Positions 44,210 to 54,335 of a stretch of DNA of 64,000 nt are shown here, piece by piece. Numbering within the stretch: position 1 is the stretch's first letter; each line of letters starts with the position of its first letter. The translations under genes were made by a program, and so were the position numbers. The notes under the pieces were generated by a model. That model searched no databases. It saw nothing but the letters and a program-made list of their open reading frames with translations, and was not told the DNA's origin. The DNA is from Valencia hispanica. Lineage: Eukaryota > Chordata > Actinopteri > Cyprinodontiformes > Valenciidae. Where the stretch lies: assembly GCA_963556495.2 (NCBI GenBank), contig OY747714.1:46751541-46815540 (forward strand). Direction: 5' to 3'.

Positions 44210-44664
44210 TGTGGTGGAAAATTGTTATGTAATTACGAATTAAGTGTATACTCTCTGTTTAGTGAATGTATCTAAGGCAGAGGACAAGGTTAGGGGCAAG
44301 CTTATTGCTCCAACTAAATGTTTATGATATATATGTGTCAGGTATCCAGAGAGACAGACGACGGGGCAGTAAGATAACAGTCTGGCCTTCGAATGTGCTG
44401 CTTTATGCGTTGGTATCAGACTCGCATGAAACAGTTACTCCGGAGGCGGGGTGTGAATGTTGGAGAAGACGTCTACAGAGATGAACAATGATTGCTGAAT
44501 ACTATTTAAACGGTTAGTTAGAAAGGTTGGTTAGGGTGATGCACGAGTAACTCTGTCCCCTTCATGTTCTGGCCAGACATGTTTGAATTAAATACTTAAA
44601 CGCCTTCTGGGACTCAAGTCTTCTTTATTATGGAAACCCTGAGATACTTTTTTTTACCATTACA
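44210..44664 (+). mobile_element. Solo LTR, plus orientation, 4-bp target duplication
   Basis: The 455-bp repeat begins TGTGGTGGAAAATTG and ends TACCATTACA; GTGA flanks it at 44206-44209 and 44665-44668. A TATTTAAA-type TATA box lies at about 44,505, and 'gaattaaatac' may serve in polyadenylation. Same family as 18359-18800, opposite orientation, different target. Confidence 0.88.
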
Positions 44665-44914
44665 GTGATTTGTTTACCTTATTTAATAAATAATAATAAA
44701 AAAGTTGAGACTCATGTCCAGCTGGACCATAATTATTTTTTTTTCACCGACAGCAGCAGGGAAAGTCTGGTTGGGTGAGTAACTAGTGATAACCCTGAAA
44801 CACTGATTGATAATCAGGTTGACGATGGTTCATGGCCATTTACATTAGACTGACTACCACTGGTACAGATCTTACCAACAAGACTGCAAGCCTAACTTCT
44901 GTCACTGCACCCCA

Positions 44915-45055
44915 GCTACAATTTAGCTCACCATTACCAGTGTGTGAATGGGGGAATCGAAGGAATGAATGAATGTAGTGTAAAGCGCTTTGAGGACCCC
45001 AGGACTAAATAAAGCTCTGTACAAGTACAGGCCACTTACCATTTACCATAACAAA
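44915..45055 (+). mobile_element. SINE-like repeat 3' fragment
   Basis: 'gtgtgaatgggggaatcgaagg', 'tgtagtgtaaagcgctttgaggacccc', 'acaggccacttaccattta' match the end of the repeat at 41240-41462. Confidence 0.65.
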
Positions 45056-45239
45056 AGCCTCAGATTCTTTGATTTTTTGTTTCTTTAACAGTACATTTAT
45101 TTTTCTGTTCATTGTACAACATATTTTGTTTTTATTCTGGCTGTTGGTCTTAACCCATTATTTCAGGGACACGACTATAAGAAAAATAACAGGAATACCA
45201 TTTTAAGTGAGAAAATGACAAACTGATTCAATTTTATCC

Positions 45240-45400
45240 TCAGATTAAAATCCTTGCAAGTCCTTCAGTTTCTCTTAAATAAATGAGTGTTTGAATGTTA
45301 CTGAACTAAATACATAATTATTGATTGTGTGTCACAGTGATGGAGTGTATTTTTTTGGGGGTTTTTTTTGCATTAACCAAAACAAATCATGCTCAAGCGA
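45240..45400 (-). repeat. Orphan receptor leader/promoter block with dead splice donor
   Basis: 'ccttgcaagtccttcagtttctcttaaataaatga' aligns with the R4-R7 leader exons, and 'gtgtgtcacagtgatggagtg' (45,328-45,348) with the shared module. At the donor position the minus strand reads CAAG|GA instead of AAG|GT. No receptor exon lies between here and R5's leader at 40205, so this is a remnant of a lost copy. Confidence 0.6.
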
Positions 45401-45981
45401 GATTCTGCACTGACCACATCCACTTTTTGCAGGTCACCACATCAAGCTGCTTTTGCACATTACCTCAAGTTCACCTCATGGATGGACGGACGGACGGATG
45501 GACGGACACTGTGGCTTCCACCAAAAGATCATCTTCTTTTAGCCTTGCATCAAGACAGTCTGCCGGGAGGAAGTTACTTTTTAGAGGATTTCATCTGCAA
45601 GGACAACATCATCCCCTAAAGGTGAGAGAGCTAGTTGCAATGAAGAACGTTTCTGGACGTTCTAGAGTGCCCAGAAAACACCACGAAGGTTTGCTGACGA
45701 GTTTGTCACAGAACTGCCACCACAGCAAAGCTTGCTTAGGACTGGCAGCCTTTAACAACAAAGCTCTGCAACAAGAAGTTCAAAAGTTTGACTTTCAGAT
45801 TTTAAACTTTATATACTTATGGGTTCCTTATAGATTACTTTTAGACTTCAAATGTAATAAAAATGTTCAAGTTAATTATATTCAGTTTGTGAAGAACATG
45901 GAAGTGATGAAATCCAGGGGGAACATTGAAGATCTTAATCATTTGTTCCTAGGTGCTGCTTGTAACCAGCTCAAACAATAA
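45325..45981 (+). other. Unsupported 218-codon open frame
   Basis: It opens inside the receptor leader block, crosses a GGACGGAC tandem (about 45,480-45,505) and has no recognised domain. It is long for this AT-rich DNA, so it is recorded, but a chance frame is the simplest reading. Confidence 0.2.
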
Positions 45982-48080
45982 TTTAAAAAATGAGTGGGTG
46001 ATGGGTGAAAATATCTGCAGAATGAGATGGTAAAAAGTCACTTACTAACCCAAGCTTCAAGAAGAGTGCTATTAAACTCAATTTTCTATGTAAAGCAAAG
46101 TTGACATCAATAAAACTATCCACCAAGTTGTGACACAAGTTGTAAAGAATTGATTTAACATGGATTTGAATAAATGGAAAGCAGTAAATGATGTAATGCT
46201 GGTGTCATTTGAACCTGGAAACTCAATCTTTCAAATACTCTTTAGTATTTCAATTTAAAATGTGTAATTACAAAATGCTTTTCAAATTTGTCTTTTTTTG
46301 TATGGATTAATTGTTGAATTTGAAATTATATTTAGCAATCTATATTTTTAATTCACAATTAAGCACTTATCGTCAAAATGCTGTATTGCTTTTCCAATGA
46401 CCCCCGTAGTCCTCCATAAAATGGTGGATAAATCAGTGAATGGCCTTTTCTCTTTAAGATCTTTCAAAGTTAATAAACAAGTCAAGACTTCAGCAACATT
46501 TAAAGGTTTCAGAAACTATTTAATCACAGCAACAGAATGTGAAGAATATTATCTTGGGTCGTTGCACCACGTCTCAAAGCAAACAGTAAAAGTCCAAAAT
46601 TAGATTAGAATTTTCTAACAGCTTGACTATCTATTAATAATACATGTTTTATTGACTAATTAATGATTAGAAAGTCATGTAGCACACTTAATCTAACTGA
46701 CTGGATTACAAAACAACCTTTCAGCAGAATCATGGTCTCTCGTTCCATTTTATCATAAAATAGGTTAAACTAACTTTTACATCTGGTGCTTAAAATATTT
46801 TTGATTGTTGGGTTTCTATGAGTTCGTCTGAAGCTCCTGATGTCGGACGTTCTTTTTCTGCACCGTTTTAACCCTTTGCAGAGTTTAAACCAGTCTTTTG
46901 GTGCCACAGTTGGAACCAAAAAGAACCTGTGCTAGACCAGCAGAGTTGCACCATCTTAACCCCCTACTCTCCAAAAGTATTTACAAGTTTTCATTTTTTT
47001 ATATAATTGTATAAATCCCACAGAGAATTATGCATTTATTATAAATGAACTAGCTACATTAGGTAGAACTCTCACTACTAGATGGTTGCAAAGTGCTTGT
47101 ACTATAATCCCTCTGTTTTACATTTGTGTAAAGCTTCCATTTTAACCAAGCTTCAGGTTAAAAAATATTTTTACACTGATAATTTTGTTTTTCTCCTAAT
47201 AACAAAAATTTTAATATTTCCTTAAAAGTCATAAGTTTTTGAGCTTACAGGAGTGAATCTAGTACAAAGAACAATAGTTCTTCCACCCAGAAGCTGTCTG
47301 AATGATGTAAAAAAAAATTATCTTATTTGACCTGTGGCTTAGCAGTGCTCAGCCCCGCCCTCCAAATGCAAAAGAACCAATAGCATTCAACTACCAGTTT
47401 CCTGAAAACAAAGAGACTCGGACATTTTTGCCGTCTCGGTCCATAGAGAAACATTAGGATCTGCGACACTTTTGTGTTTTTCTGGGCTTTACTTGTATTT
47501 TAAGGCACAAATATGGTTAAAAGATGTGCCTGGGGTATATGGAGAGCCATACATGGTATCCCAAGAGGATAAGCAATGGAGTTTATTTTTATTTCATTTC
47601 CCAAACTGAAAAAAACAAACATGGACAAATGTCTTCGTTGGATGAAACAGTGTAGCAGACCACACAGTCGGCTTAACATGACAACCATAAACAAGAATGT
47701 CTATGTTTGTAGGCATTCTTGGTAAGACAATAGTTTTGTATGATCTTAGCAATCAGGTCATAGATGTTAATATCAATCACATGAAGCCTAGGGGTAATGA
47801 ACAATGCCTAGCCTCCTAGCTGGTCATTATATGCTAACTGATGGTAATTGAGTTTAACACATTACACTGCTGTTCATGAACAATGCTGGTCTTTAAAGAT
47901 GTTTCTCTTGTCAAAGACGATTGATGCCAGATGAGGCTTCTCCCTCTTGGTTTGAAATTTAAAGATCCGTACCTCGAATTTCAGTTTAATTTCATGTAAT
48001 TCTACTTTAAAACTGTGTAAATAGACCTCTATGTCATAATTCCGACCTTTCTGAAGGCTCCTCAAATATATAAATTTCTG
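45982..48080. other. AT-rich intergenic DNA, nothing recognised
   Basis: Short frames (46397-46603, minus 47694-47500) lack domains and splice support. The 3' end of this stretch is presumably the 3' UTR of R6. Confidence 0.4.
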
Positions 48081-48189
48081 TTACCTCCAAAAGTTGTCAA
48101 GAGCCTCTTTAGGGATTGTTTCGGCACTGACCGCTCTCATTGTAAACATGCAGTAACAGTGGCTTAGCATGACTGACCAACAGGTCAAT

Positions 48190-49047
48190 TCATGCTGTGT
48201 TGTCTGGTTTGTGTCCACAGACTTTTTGTTTTCCCACCCTTTGCAGAAAGAGCAGAGGTAACACCAAACTGCTGGGCAAAAGGAACCACACTGAAGACAA
48301 CCCCATGGCACAGAAAACATATCCAAAGGGAATTGAAAGTGTTTGTACAATAGAGTTGATAAGACTGCTAATAAACCTTAGTGAAATGATTCCTGTTATC
48401 GCAACCATTGTGTGGAGAGCCCTCTTCTTTGATTGGTTGCTAAGCCTATTAGTCCTGCCCCTTTCTCCTGGCCCTGGACGAATCAGAGCACAGAGAACAG
48501 AGACGCTGCAAAAACAGAAAGCCACAGATGTGAAGGACAGCAACACAAAAGACAGGGTTACAAATGATACTTCTAACCACATGGAGAGAGACATCAAACA
48601 CACAGAGATCAGCCAAACACATCCGATGATGATGTTCCTCATCCTGACACCTACTGATCCTCTCAGGCGCAGGTAGGAGACAGGATGCACAACAGCCATG
48701 TACCGCTCGATACAGGTAAGGACATGAAACACCGGATGTCCAACTGAGGAAATGCCAAACATTCCGCTTCCTACATACTCTATATCCGGCTTATCAGCAA
48801 TGGTGCCAAAAAACATACAGTAGATCCCTGAGATACCAAGGAGGTCCAGGAACACCACGTTGTAGGTGAAGATGTCAATATGAGAACTGGAAGGATGTTT
48901 GCTCCATCGCCGAACACCAATAATGAGAATAAAAACCAAAAGAGGGACCATCAAGATATAGAGGACTAACCTAATTGACATGATGAACGACATCTGTGAA
49001 TAGTCACAGCTTAAAGTCCGAGAATGGAGCGAGGAGTTGACGGCCAT
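48190..49047 (-). CDS. R6: seven-transmembrane orphan receptor
   Basis: The protein is 285 residues from the ATG at 49047 (MAVNSSLHSR). An acceptor (TCTCATCTTGCAG) ends six bases upstream, and the codons before it are intronic. NSS sits at residues 4-6. Motifs are SSHIDIFTYN before TM2, CIERYMAVVHP at the end of TM3, IRPGPGERG in the third loop and LPSSLVLPLLFLQR in TM7. The tail ends CGHKPDNTA, like R4. It lacks the TM3 disulfide cysteine, CWxP and NPxxY. The first intron holds about 0.7 kb before the leader exon at 49764. It appears intact. Confidence 0.9.
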   Translation of the reverse strand: MAVNSSLHSRTLSCDYSQMSFIMSIRLVLYILMVPLLVFILIIGVRRWSKHPSSSHIDIFTYNVVFLDLLGISGIYCMFFGTIADKPDIEYVGSGMFGISSVGHPVFHVLTCIERYMAVVHPVSYLRLRGSVGVRMRNIIIGCVWLISVCLMSLSMWLEVSFVTLSFVLLSFTSVAFCFCSVSVLCALIRPGPGERGRTNRLSNQSKKRALHTMVAITGIISLRFISSLINSIVQTLSIPFGYVFCAMGLSSVWFLLPSSLVLPLLFLQRVGKQKVCGHKPDNTA

Positions 49048-49763
49048 CTTCTTCTGCAAGATGAGATTAAATGGATGGTAAGAGACAGAGAAAGGAAATC
49101 ATTCTGAAAACAGTCTGATCAGCCCTGAGACTTCGTACATTGAATGCTTTTGATATTTTACTGTTAAATGTGGACAAATGTTGACTCACAGGTGTTTCTA
49201 GAGATGAAAGCAATTATATAAATGTGGCTCCCTGAGGTGGGCAGTTCTCGAAGTACCTACTTCACTTGAGCAATATTATTTTAAAGCATCACTACTCTCA
49301 CACAAGGACAACTTTTGACTACTTTACTAACCTCTAATTACTTCACTGAAAGAAGAACAAACGTGTTTTAATCAAAAATGCACCAAAGACACCTTTACAG
49401 TTTATGTAATCTTTGTTGTTGTGATGGAATTTTCTATCTGCTTTTTAAAGGTCAATGGAATATAAGTGAAACACTATATGCTGTTAATAGAAGCACTTTG
49501 CACTGCTAACATACATTACAGTGATTTCAAAACTTTTATAAATGTATTTAGAAATGTGTTTTTCTTTGGCCTAAATGTGTATTTAAAAAAAAAAGAATGT
49601 TATTTACTTTTACTGTTTAAAATACGATTTCATGATTAAAAATTCAGTACTCAGAAAAGTCTTTAGCAAGTTTGTTCCTTCAATAGTTCTAACAGAAATA
49701 TAAGGTTTTGCTTCCAGGTTATAATAAGCAAGAGTAAGAAATTCAGTTAAAAAACACACACAC

Positions 49764-49885
49764 CTTGTCAGTTTATGGTTCCCAGTGCTTCTTCTTCCCC
49801 TCCTCTTGGTTATGTGTCTGCTGGCGTCCAACGGAGATCTTTTATAATACCTCTCTGTGTATGTATGTCACAATGATGGTCAAGA
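49764..49885 (-). promoter_or_regulatory. R6 inferred leader exon and promoter-proximal module
   Basis: Minus-strand donor CTGACAAG|GTGTGTGT at 49764. The best-preserved module, 'tatgtcacaatgatggtcaag', is at 49864-49884, about 103 bases from the donor. Confidence 0.55.
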
Positions 49886-50097
49886 GGTTTTTTGAATATT
49901 GTAAATATTGTCATACTGCAGCGAATGGCTTTAGTGCATCAATGAGATTTCAAATCTACAAACATTAGCAACCAATCTGCAGTTTCTTTAATAAACATCT
50001 GCAAAAATGTATACACTATGATCCAAACAATTACAAATGATCATCCACTCATCCACAACTAGAAATAAAAGGAGCAGAAAAAGAAACACATAAACCA

Positions 50098-50100
<3 letters not shown>

Positions 50101-50184
<84 letters not shown>
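50101..50184. repeat. (TA)n microsatellite
   Basis: Pure TA dinucleotide array of about 42 units. Confidence 0.98.
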
Positions 50185-50187
<3 letters not shown>

Positions 50188-50294
50188 GATAGATAAACCT
50201 GCTGCTTTATGATTCAAGATCAATCACATTTTCACAGAACAACAATACTTGACACAATTTAAATAAAATTTGGTTAAAGATTGAATCACCAACT

Positions 50295-50440
50295 TCAATT
50301 CAATTCAGTTTATTTATATAGCGCCAATTCACAACAGATGTCATCTCAAGGCACTTAACAAGAAGTCATTTCAATACAATTTTACAAACATTCCAATCAG
50401 TTAAAAAGTTTCCAATTTAAGGAATCCCAGCAGATTGCGT
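50295..50440 (-). mobile_element. LINE 3' tail fragment
   Basis: 'caattcaattcagtttatttatatagcgccaattcac' through 'ggaatcccagcagattgcgtcag' matches the LINE tails at 12,690, 15,540 and 41,888. Confidence 0.75.
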
Positions 50441-51059
50441 CAGAACTTGAAATAACATTTGGAATATGATGAGGTAGAGTAATTACTACCTTGATTTAGT
50501 AGAAACTGGAATGTCGTGGCATTGCTTTAATGCAGTGGTTCATCCAATTGTACTGATCCAGATGCAATTACATTCAAAATATAAAATGGTAAGAAAAACA
50601 GCTTTACTCTTAATATTCTTATAAATAAAGCAGTCATGTGGGGAAAAAAGTTTCCAGGATCTTTGTCATTCAGTTCTATTTTCAGAAATGTTAAACTTTC
50701 CTCTGTGTCACTCGTTATAGTCACTGCGTCAGACTGGAAATGGGATTTTGAACTCCTCTACGTGTCTTTGAAAACTAAAAAACCATCTGGATAGTCTGCA
50801 AAGCATAACTAAAACATTAAGCAGTTGTTTTTCTCTCTCTCATCTTACCAGGATGCCTTATACTAACATGTTTTCTCTGGCTTTAGATCTTTAAATATAG
50901 TGCCTCTGTAGTAACCATCTGTGAAGTTTATATATATACTATAAAATGCAATGTTTAATGCAGTTTTCCTCCTTTCCAGTGTTATTTGATGACATAAACT
51001 GGTTATTAAAGTCGGGCGGCTTATACCTGTCACCCCTCTGCAACAGAACTGACTCGTAA

Positions 51060-51061
<2 letters not shown>
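50441..51061. other. Intergenic DNA, nothing recognised
   Basis: No supported frames; minus-strand frames that run into the TA array are artefacts of the repeat. Confidence 0.4.

Positions 51062-51148
<87 letters not shown>
51062..51148. repeat. (TA)n microsatellite
   Basis: Second pure TA array, about 43 units, about 200 bp beyond the R7 stop codon. Confidence 0.98.
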
Positions 51149-51150
<2 letters not shown>

Positions 51151-51354
51151 AAAGTTGTATTATCATTCATTTGAAATTTTGCCAGGGTGCATCTACCTGT
51201 AAGCACAGCTTTAAGTACAAAACCCTAACAAGGCAGATTTGTGGTTATTCTATGTTCACTTGCAGTTAAAACATAACATGTAAAATACAATCTAAGGATT
51301 ATAATCCAATATTGAGTTGAGAATTAAACTCCTGTTGGGTCATTTGATTTATGC

Positions 51355-52209
51355 CTACAGACTTGGAAGCTTCCCCACCCTCTGTAGAAAGAGCAGAGGT
51401 AACACCAGGCTGCTGGGAACAAAGAACCAAATTGAAGACCACCCCACGGAACAATAGATGTATCCATAAGGATCTGAAAAAGTCTGTATTACAGAGGTTA
51501 TCAGATTGGTTATGAACCTCAGCGAAAGAGTTCCTGTAATGATGACCATGGTGTGGAAAGCCTTTTGCTTTGATTGGTCAGCCGCCTCCCTGTTCCTCCC
51601 GCCTTCGCCTGGCCCTGGACGAATCAGAGCACAGAGAACAGAGAGGCTGCAGAAGCAGAAAGCCACAGACGTGAAGGACAGCAACATGAAGGAAATGGTC
51701 AAAAAGGGAACACTGAACCAGCTTGTTAGAATCATTGCTCCAAAGGCAATCAGCCAAACACATCCAATGTTAATGGTTCTAATCCTGACACCAGCTGATC
51801 CCTTCAGGCGCAGGTAGGAGATGGGATGCACAACAGCCAGGTACCGCTCAATACAGGTGAGGAGGTGAAACAGCATATGTCCGGTTGAGAAAATGACAAA
51901 AAGCCCACTCCCAGCATCATAGAGGTTTTGAGTATCAGTGTTAGTGCCAAGAAACATAAAGCTGATTCCTGAGACACAAAGAAGGTCCAGGACAACTACA
52001 TTATAGGTGAAGATGTCAATGTGGCTCGAAGTTGTAAAAGGATGTTGTTTCTTCCATCGCTGGTAACCCACAACGAGGACAAAGACAAAAAGAGGGATCA
52101 TGAAAATGTAGATGACTGCAACGCCCCCTGTGATAGGACTTGACTGACGGAAAAAACAGGCTGTGAGTGGATCAGTCGATGAGGTGTTGGCTGACATCTC
52201 AATTTGCAT
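51355..52209 (-). CDS. R7: seven-transmembrane orphan receptor
   Basis: The protein is 284 residues from the ATG at 52209. An acceptor (CCTCACCCTCAG) ends six bases upstream. N8-T-S is a likely glycosylation site. Hydrophobic segments lie at about 27-48, 66-89, 101-122, 147-165, 168-196, 217-242 and 251-276. ERY is at 121-123, IRPGPGEGG at 196-204, DQSKQKAF at 211-218 and PSSLVLPLLF at 265-274. The position 25 residues before the ERY Arg is not Cys, and the second extracellular loop has no Cys. This supports loss of the standard class A disulfide. It should be a plasma-membrane receptor; ligand and G protein are unknown. Intact. Its leader is about 2 kb upstream (54222). Confidence 0.9.
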   Translation of the reverse strand: MQIEMSANTSSTDPLTACFFRQSSPITGGVAVIYIFMIPLFVFVLVVGYQRWKKQHPFTTSSHIDIFTYNVVVLDLLCVSGISFMFLGTNTDTQNLYDAGSGLFVIFSTGHMLFHLLTCIERYLAVVHPISYLRLKGSAGVRIRTINIGCVWLIAFGAMILTSWFSVPFLTISFMLLSFTSVAFCFCSLSVLCALIRPGPGEGGRNREAADQSKQKAFHTMVIITGTLSLRFITNLITSVIQTFSDPYGYIYCSVGWSSIWFFVPSSLVLPLLFLQRVGKLPSL

Positions 52210-52590
52210 TGACGACTGAGGGTGAGGAGGAAGAATGACGAAGCACTAAAAGGATTTTAAAAAAGAGACAAAGAACAAAGTCTTAACAGTTACTAACAAG
52301 CCGTGAGATTTATAAAGTTGTTTCAGAATCAAGCAGTAAATATTTAACTAAACTAATTGGGCACAACCACCAAACTTTGTGGCTCTCAGCATTTCCAGAA
52401 CCATAATTGATCCATGTGCATTTCAATGGCATTAGACCCTGCAGAAGTCTGAAGTATTAAGGAAGAAAAAGCAAAGGGTTAAGCAACTCTAGCCTGCTTG
52501 GGGATTTTTCAGTATCTTCCGAACATACTCACACCCCTGGTAAAGATTAATATAAAGACAGAGATTAGAGAAATCCAGCCTTTAATTTAC

Positions 52591-52971
52591 AGAGCAACTC
52601 ACCCCCCTACCAGAGTCTAACTCCGCCCACATTCCCTGTTTTGAAAATGCGCCAAAAGGAGGTGTTGTCTGGCGGACTGAGGGACGGCAGGGGGAGAGGG
52701 CTGGAGACTGAGCTGCTTTTATACCCCACAGCGGCAGGATGGCTGACATCAGCCATCCTTGCAGAGCAAACAGCAACGCTCGATTCAAATTCAAGTGCAG
52801 TGTAGAGTTTTAACCTGAAGAGGGTGCCACACTGACAGTTTTTGGTAGAAAGAGCATATTTTCACTAAAATGTACAAAAATACTGACCAGACATGTAGAC
52901 AGCACTAATAGACACTCATTTATACAGTTCATCAGCAAAACAAAAGTTGATTTGGGGGTGAGTTGCTCCTT
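52591..52971. mobile_element. MITE with AGAGCAACTCACCCCC ends
   Basis: Left 'agagcaactcaccccc' and right 'gggggtgagttgctcct' are inverted. The body has 'accagagtctaactccgcccacat' and 'gcggactgagggacgg', shared with 62405-62500. No target duplication was seen. It lies in the R7 first intron. Confidence 0.65.
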
Positions 52972-53029
52972 CAGTATATTTATTAAATGGAAGAAGAAGA
53001 AAAACAAAAACCATTGTTAAATTAAAAGG

Positions 53030-53210
53030 CCCTCGGAGAGCGCAGACCTCCGCCAAGGCAGCTCAGTCAACCCCCCCCCCCCCCCCCCCCTCAGACAGTG
53101 ATCCAGATGACCCCCTAAATAGACTCACTTCTTCCTGGTCCCACTGCGGACATTTCCTGAAAATGTCATCAAAATTAATCTATAACTCCAAATCACCATA
53201 GAACATTTTT
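53030..53210. repeat. Dispersed repeat piece with (C)20 tract
   Basis: 'ccctcggagagcgcagacctccgccaaggcagctc' is a phrase common to a fish interspersed repeat. A pure run of 20 C follows at 53071-53090. Confidence 0.5.
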
Positions 53211-54221
53211 AGAGTCTTAGAAATTGGTCTTTATTAGGTTGTTAAGCAGGATAATAAAGCTGACATGATTCATCATCCACAAAATCTACTTTTTTCATGA
53301 TCATCCCAGTCCCCAGAGCTAAATCCAGGTAAACACATTTAGGGTGAGCTGAAAAGGACAAATCTGCAGTGGTTTGCAAAGAGCAATGGTCGAAGATTCG
53401 TCTCTCTGCTTGATCCAAGCTTGTGAAACATTGCAGAAGACAGAAGTGTGACAAAATGCGAGATTTATAGCATCAACAGCAGGGGTGCTGGTGAATTTGG
53501 GATCATTTACCATATTCAAAACAAAATAGGGGAATTTTTGTCCCACAAAGTATTTGTACTGAAAATAAAGTTTGGATTTTTAAAGAATTAAGGCTACTGC
53601 AACAAAAGAAGTTAGTGTGAGTTGTTTTTTGCGTCGTCACCAGGCACACCAATAACTGGAGGGTTTGGTATATTACCTGAGGAAATACTCAAGGACAACT
53701 TCAGAGCCAAATTTGCAACATTTCAAGTGAAAAGGGACGTAGAATTTAAAACAAGCAAGTTTCAATATACAAACAAAAAGAAAAACGCAGAAAAAAGCTA
53801 TCTGACAAACCTGGCTTTGGGCGAGGATTTAAAATAATGGAAAGTCTGACTGGAATAAAAATCAGAAATGCTTCAGCTTCCTCTGGGGTTGTGCCATTAA
53901 CAATTTTTTATTTGGAAACAGAAAATTTAAAAAATAAGCATAAAATGAAATTGGTGAAAAAAAAGTAGATTGGATTTTTGCTTTTATTTAATGGTTTTAA
54001 ATAAGCCACAATGTGTAATAAACCAGAGTTGAATTAGTCAGAGATACTACAATTGTTGGCATTATCTTGTATTTCAAATGTTCTCAGAAGTGAGAAGTTC
54101 AACATGCCAGATGCCACTCAAACAAAGTAAAGGTACTGCTGCTATGTAATGTAAAAAACAAACCCTGGTTGACTTTTATTTACAAGCTTCAGATTTAATA
54201 AAAAACAAAAAAATAACAAAC
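53211..54221. other. R7 first-intron DNA, nothing recognised
   Basis: Short frames on both strands lack domains. Confidence 0.4.
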
Positions 54222-54335
54222 CTTGTCAGTAGTTTGGTCCTCGTCGTCTTTCTTCAGTTTCTGCTTGTCCAATGCTGTTCACATTAAATATAGTGATATG
54301 TGTTTGTGATTCAGTGTCACAGTGATGAAGTGACT
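54222..54335 (-). promoter_or_regulatory. R7 inferred leader exon and promoter-proximal module
   Basis: Minus-strand donor CTGACAAG|GTTTGTT at 54222. 'cagtgtcacagtgatgaag' lies at 54312-54330, about 92 bases from the donor. The downstream acceptor at 52,216 would give an intron of about 2 kb. Confidence 0.5.

Noticed and set aside
50863..51166. Frames of alternating Tyr-Ile repeats
   Set aside because: They are translations of the TA microsatellite.
7881..51817. Plus-strand frames of about 100-180 codons opposite each receptor (for example 7881-8186, 19084-19365, 27022-27327, 34546-35040, 39184-39489, 48197-48676, 51506-51817)
   Set aside because: They recur only because the receptor coding sequences on the other strand are conserved. 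They have no splice sites, starts in context or domains of their own.
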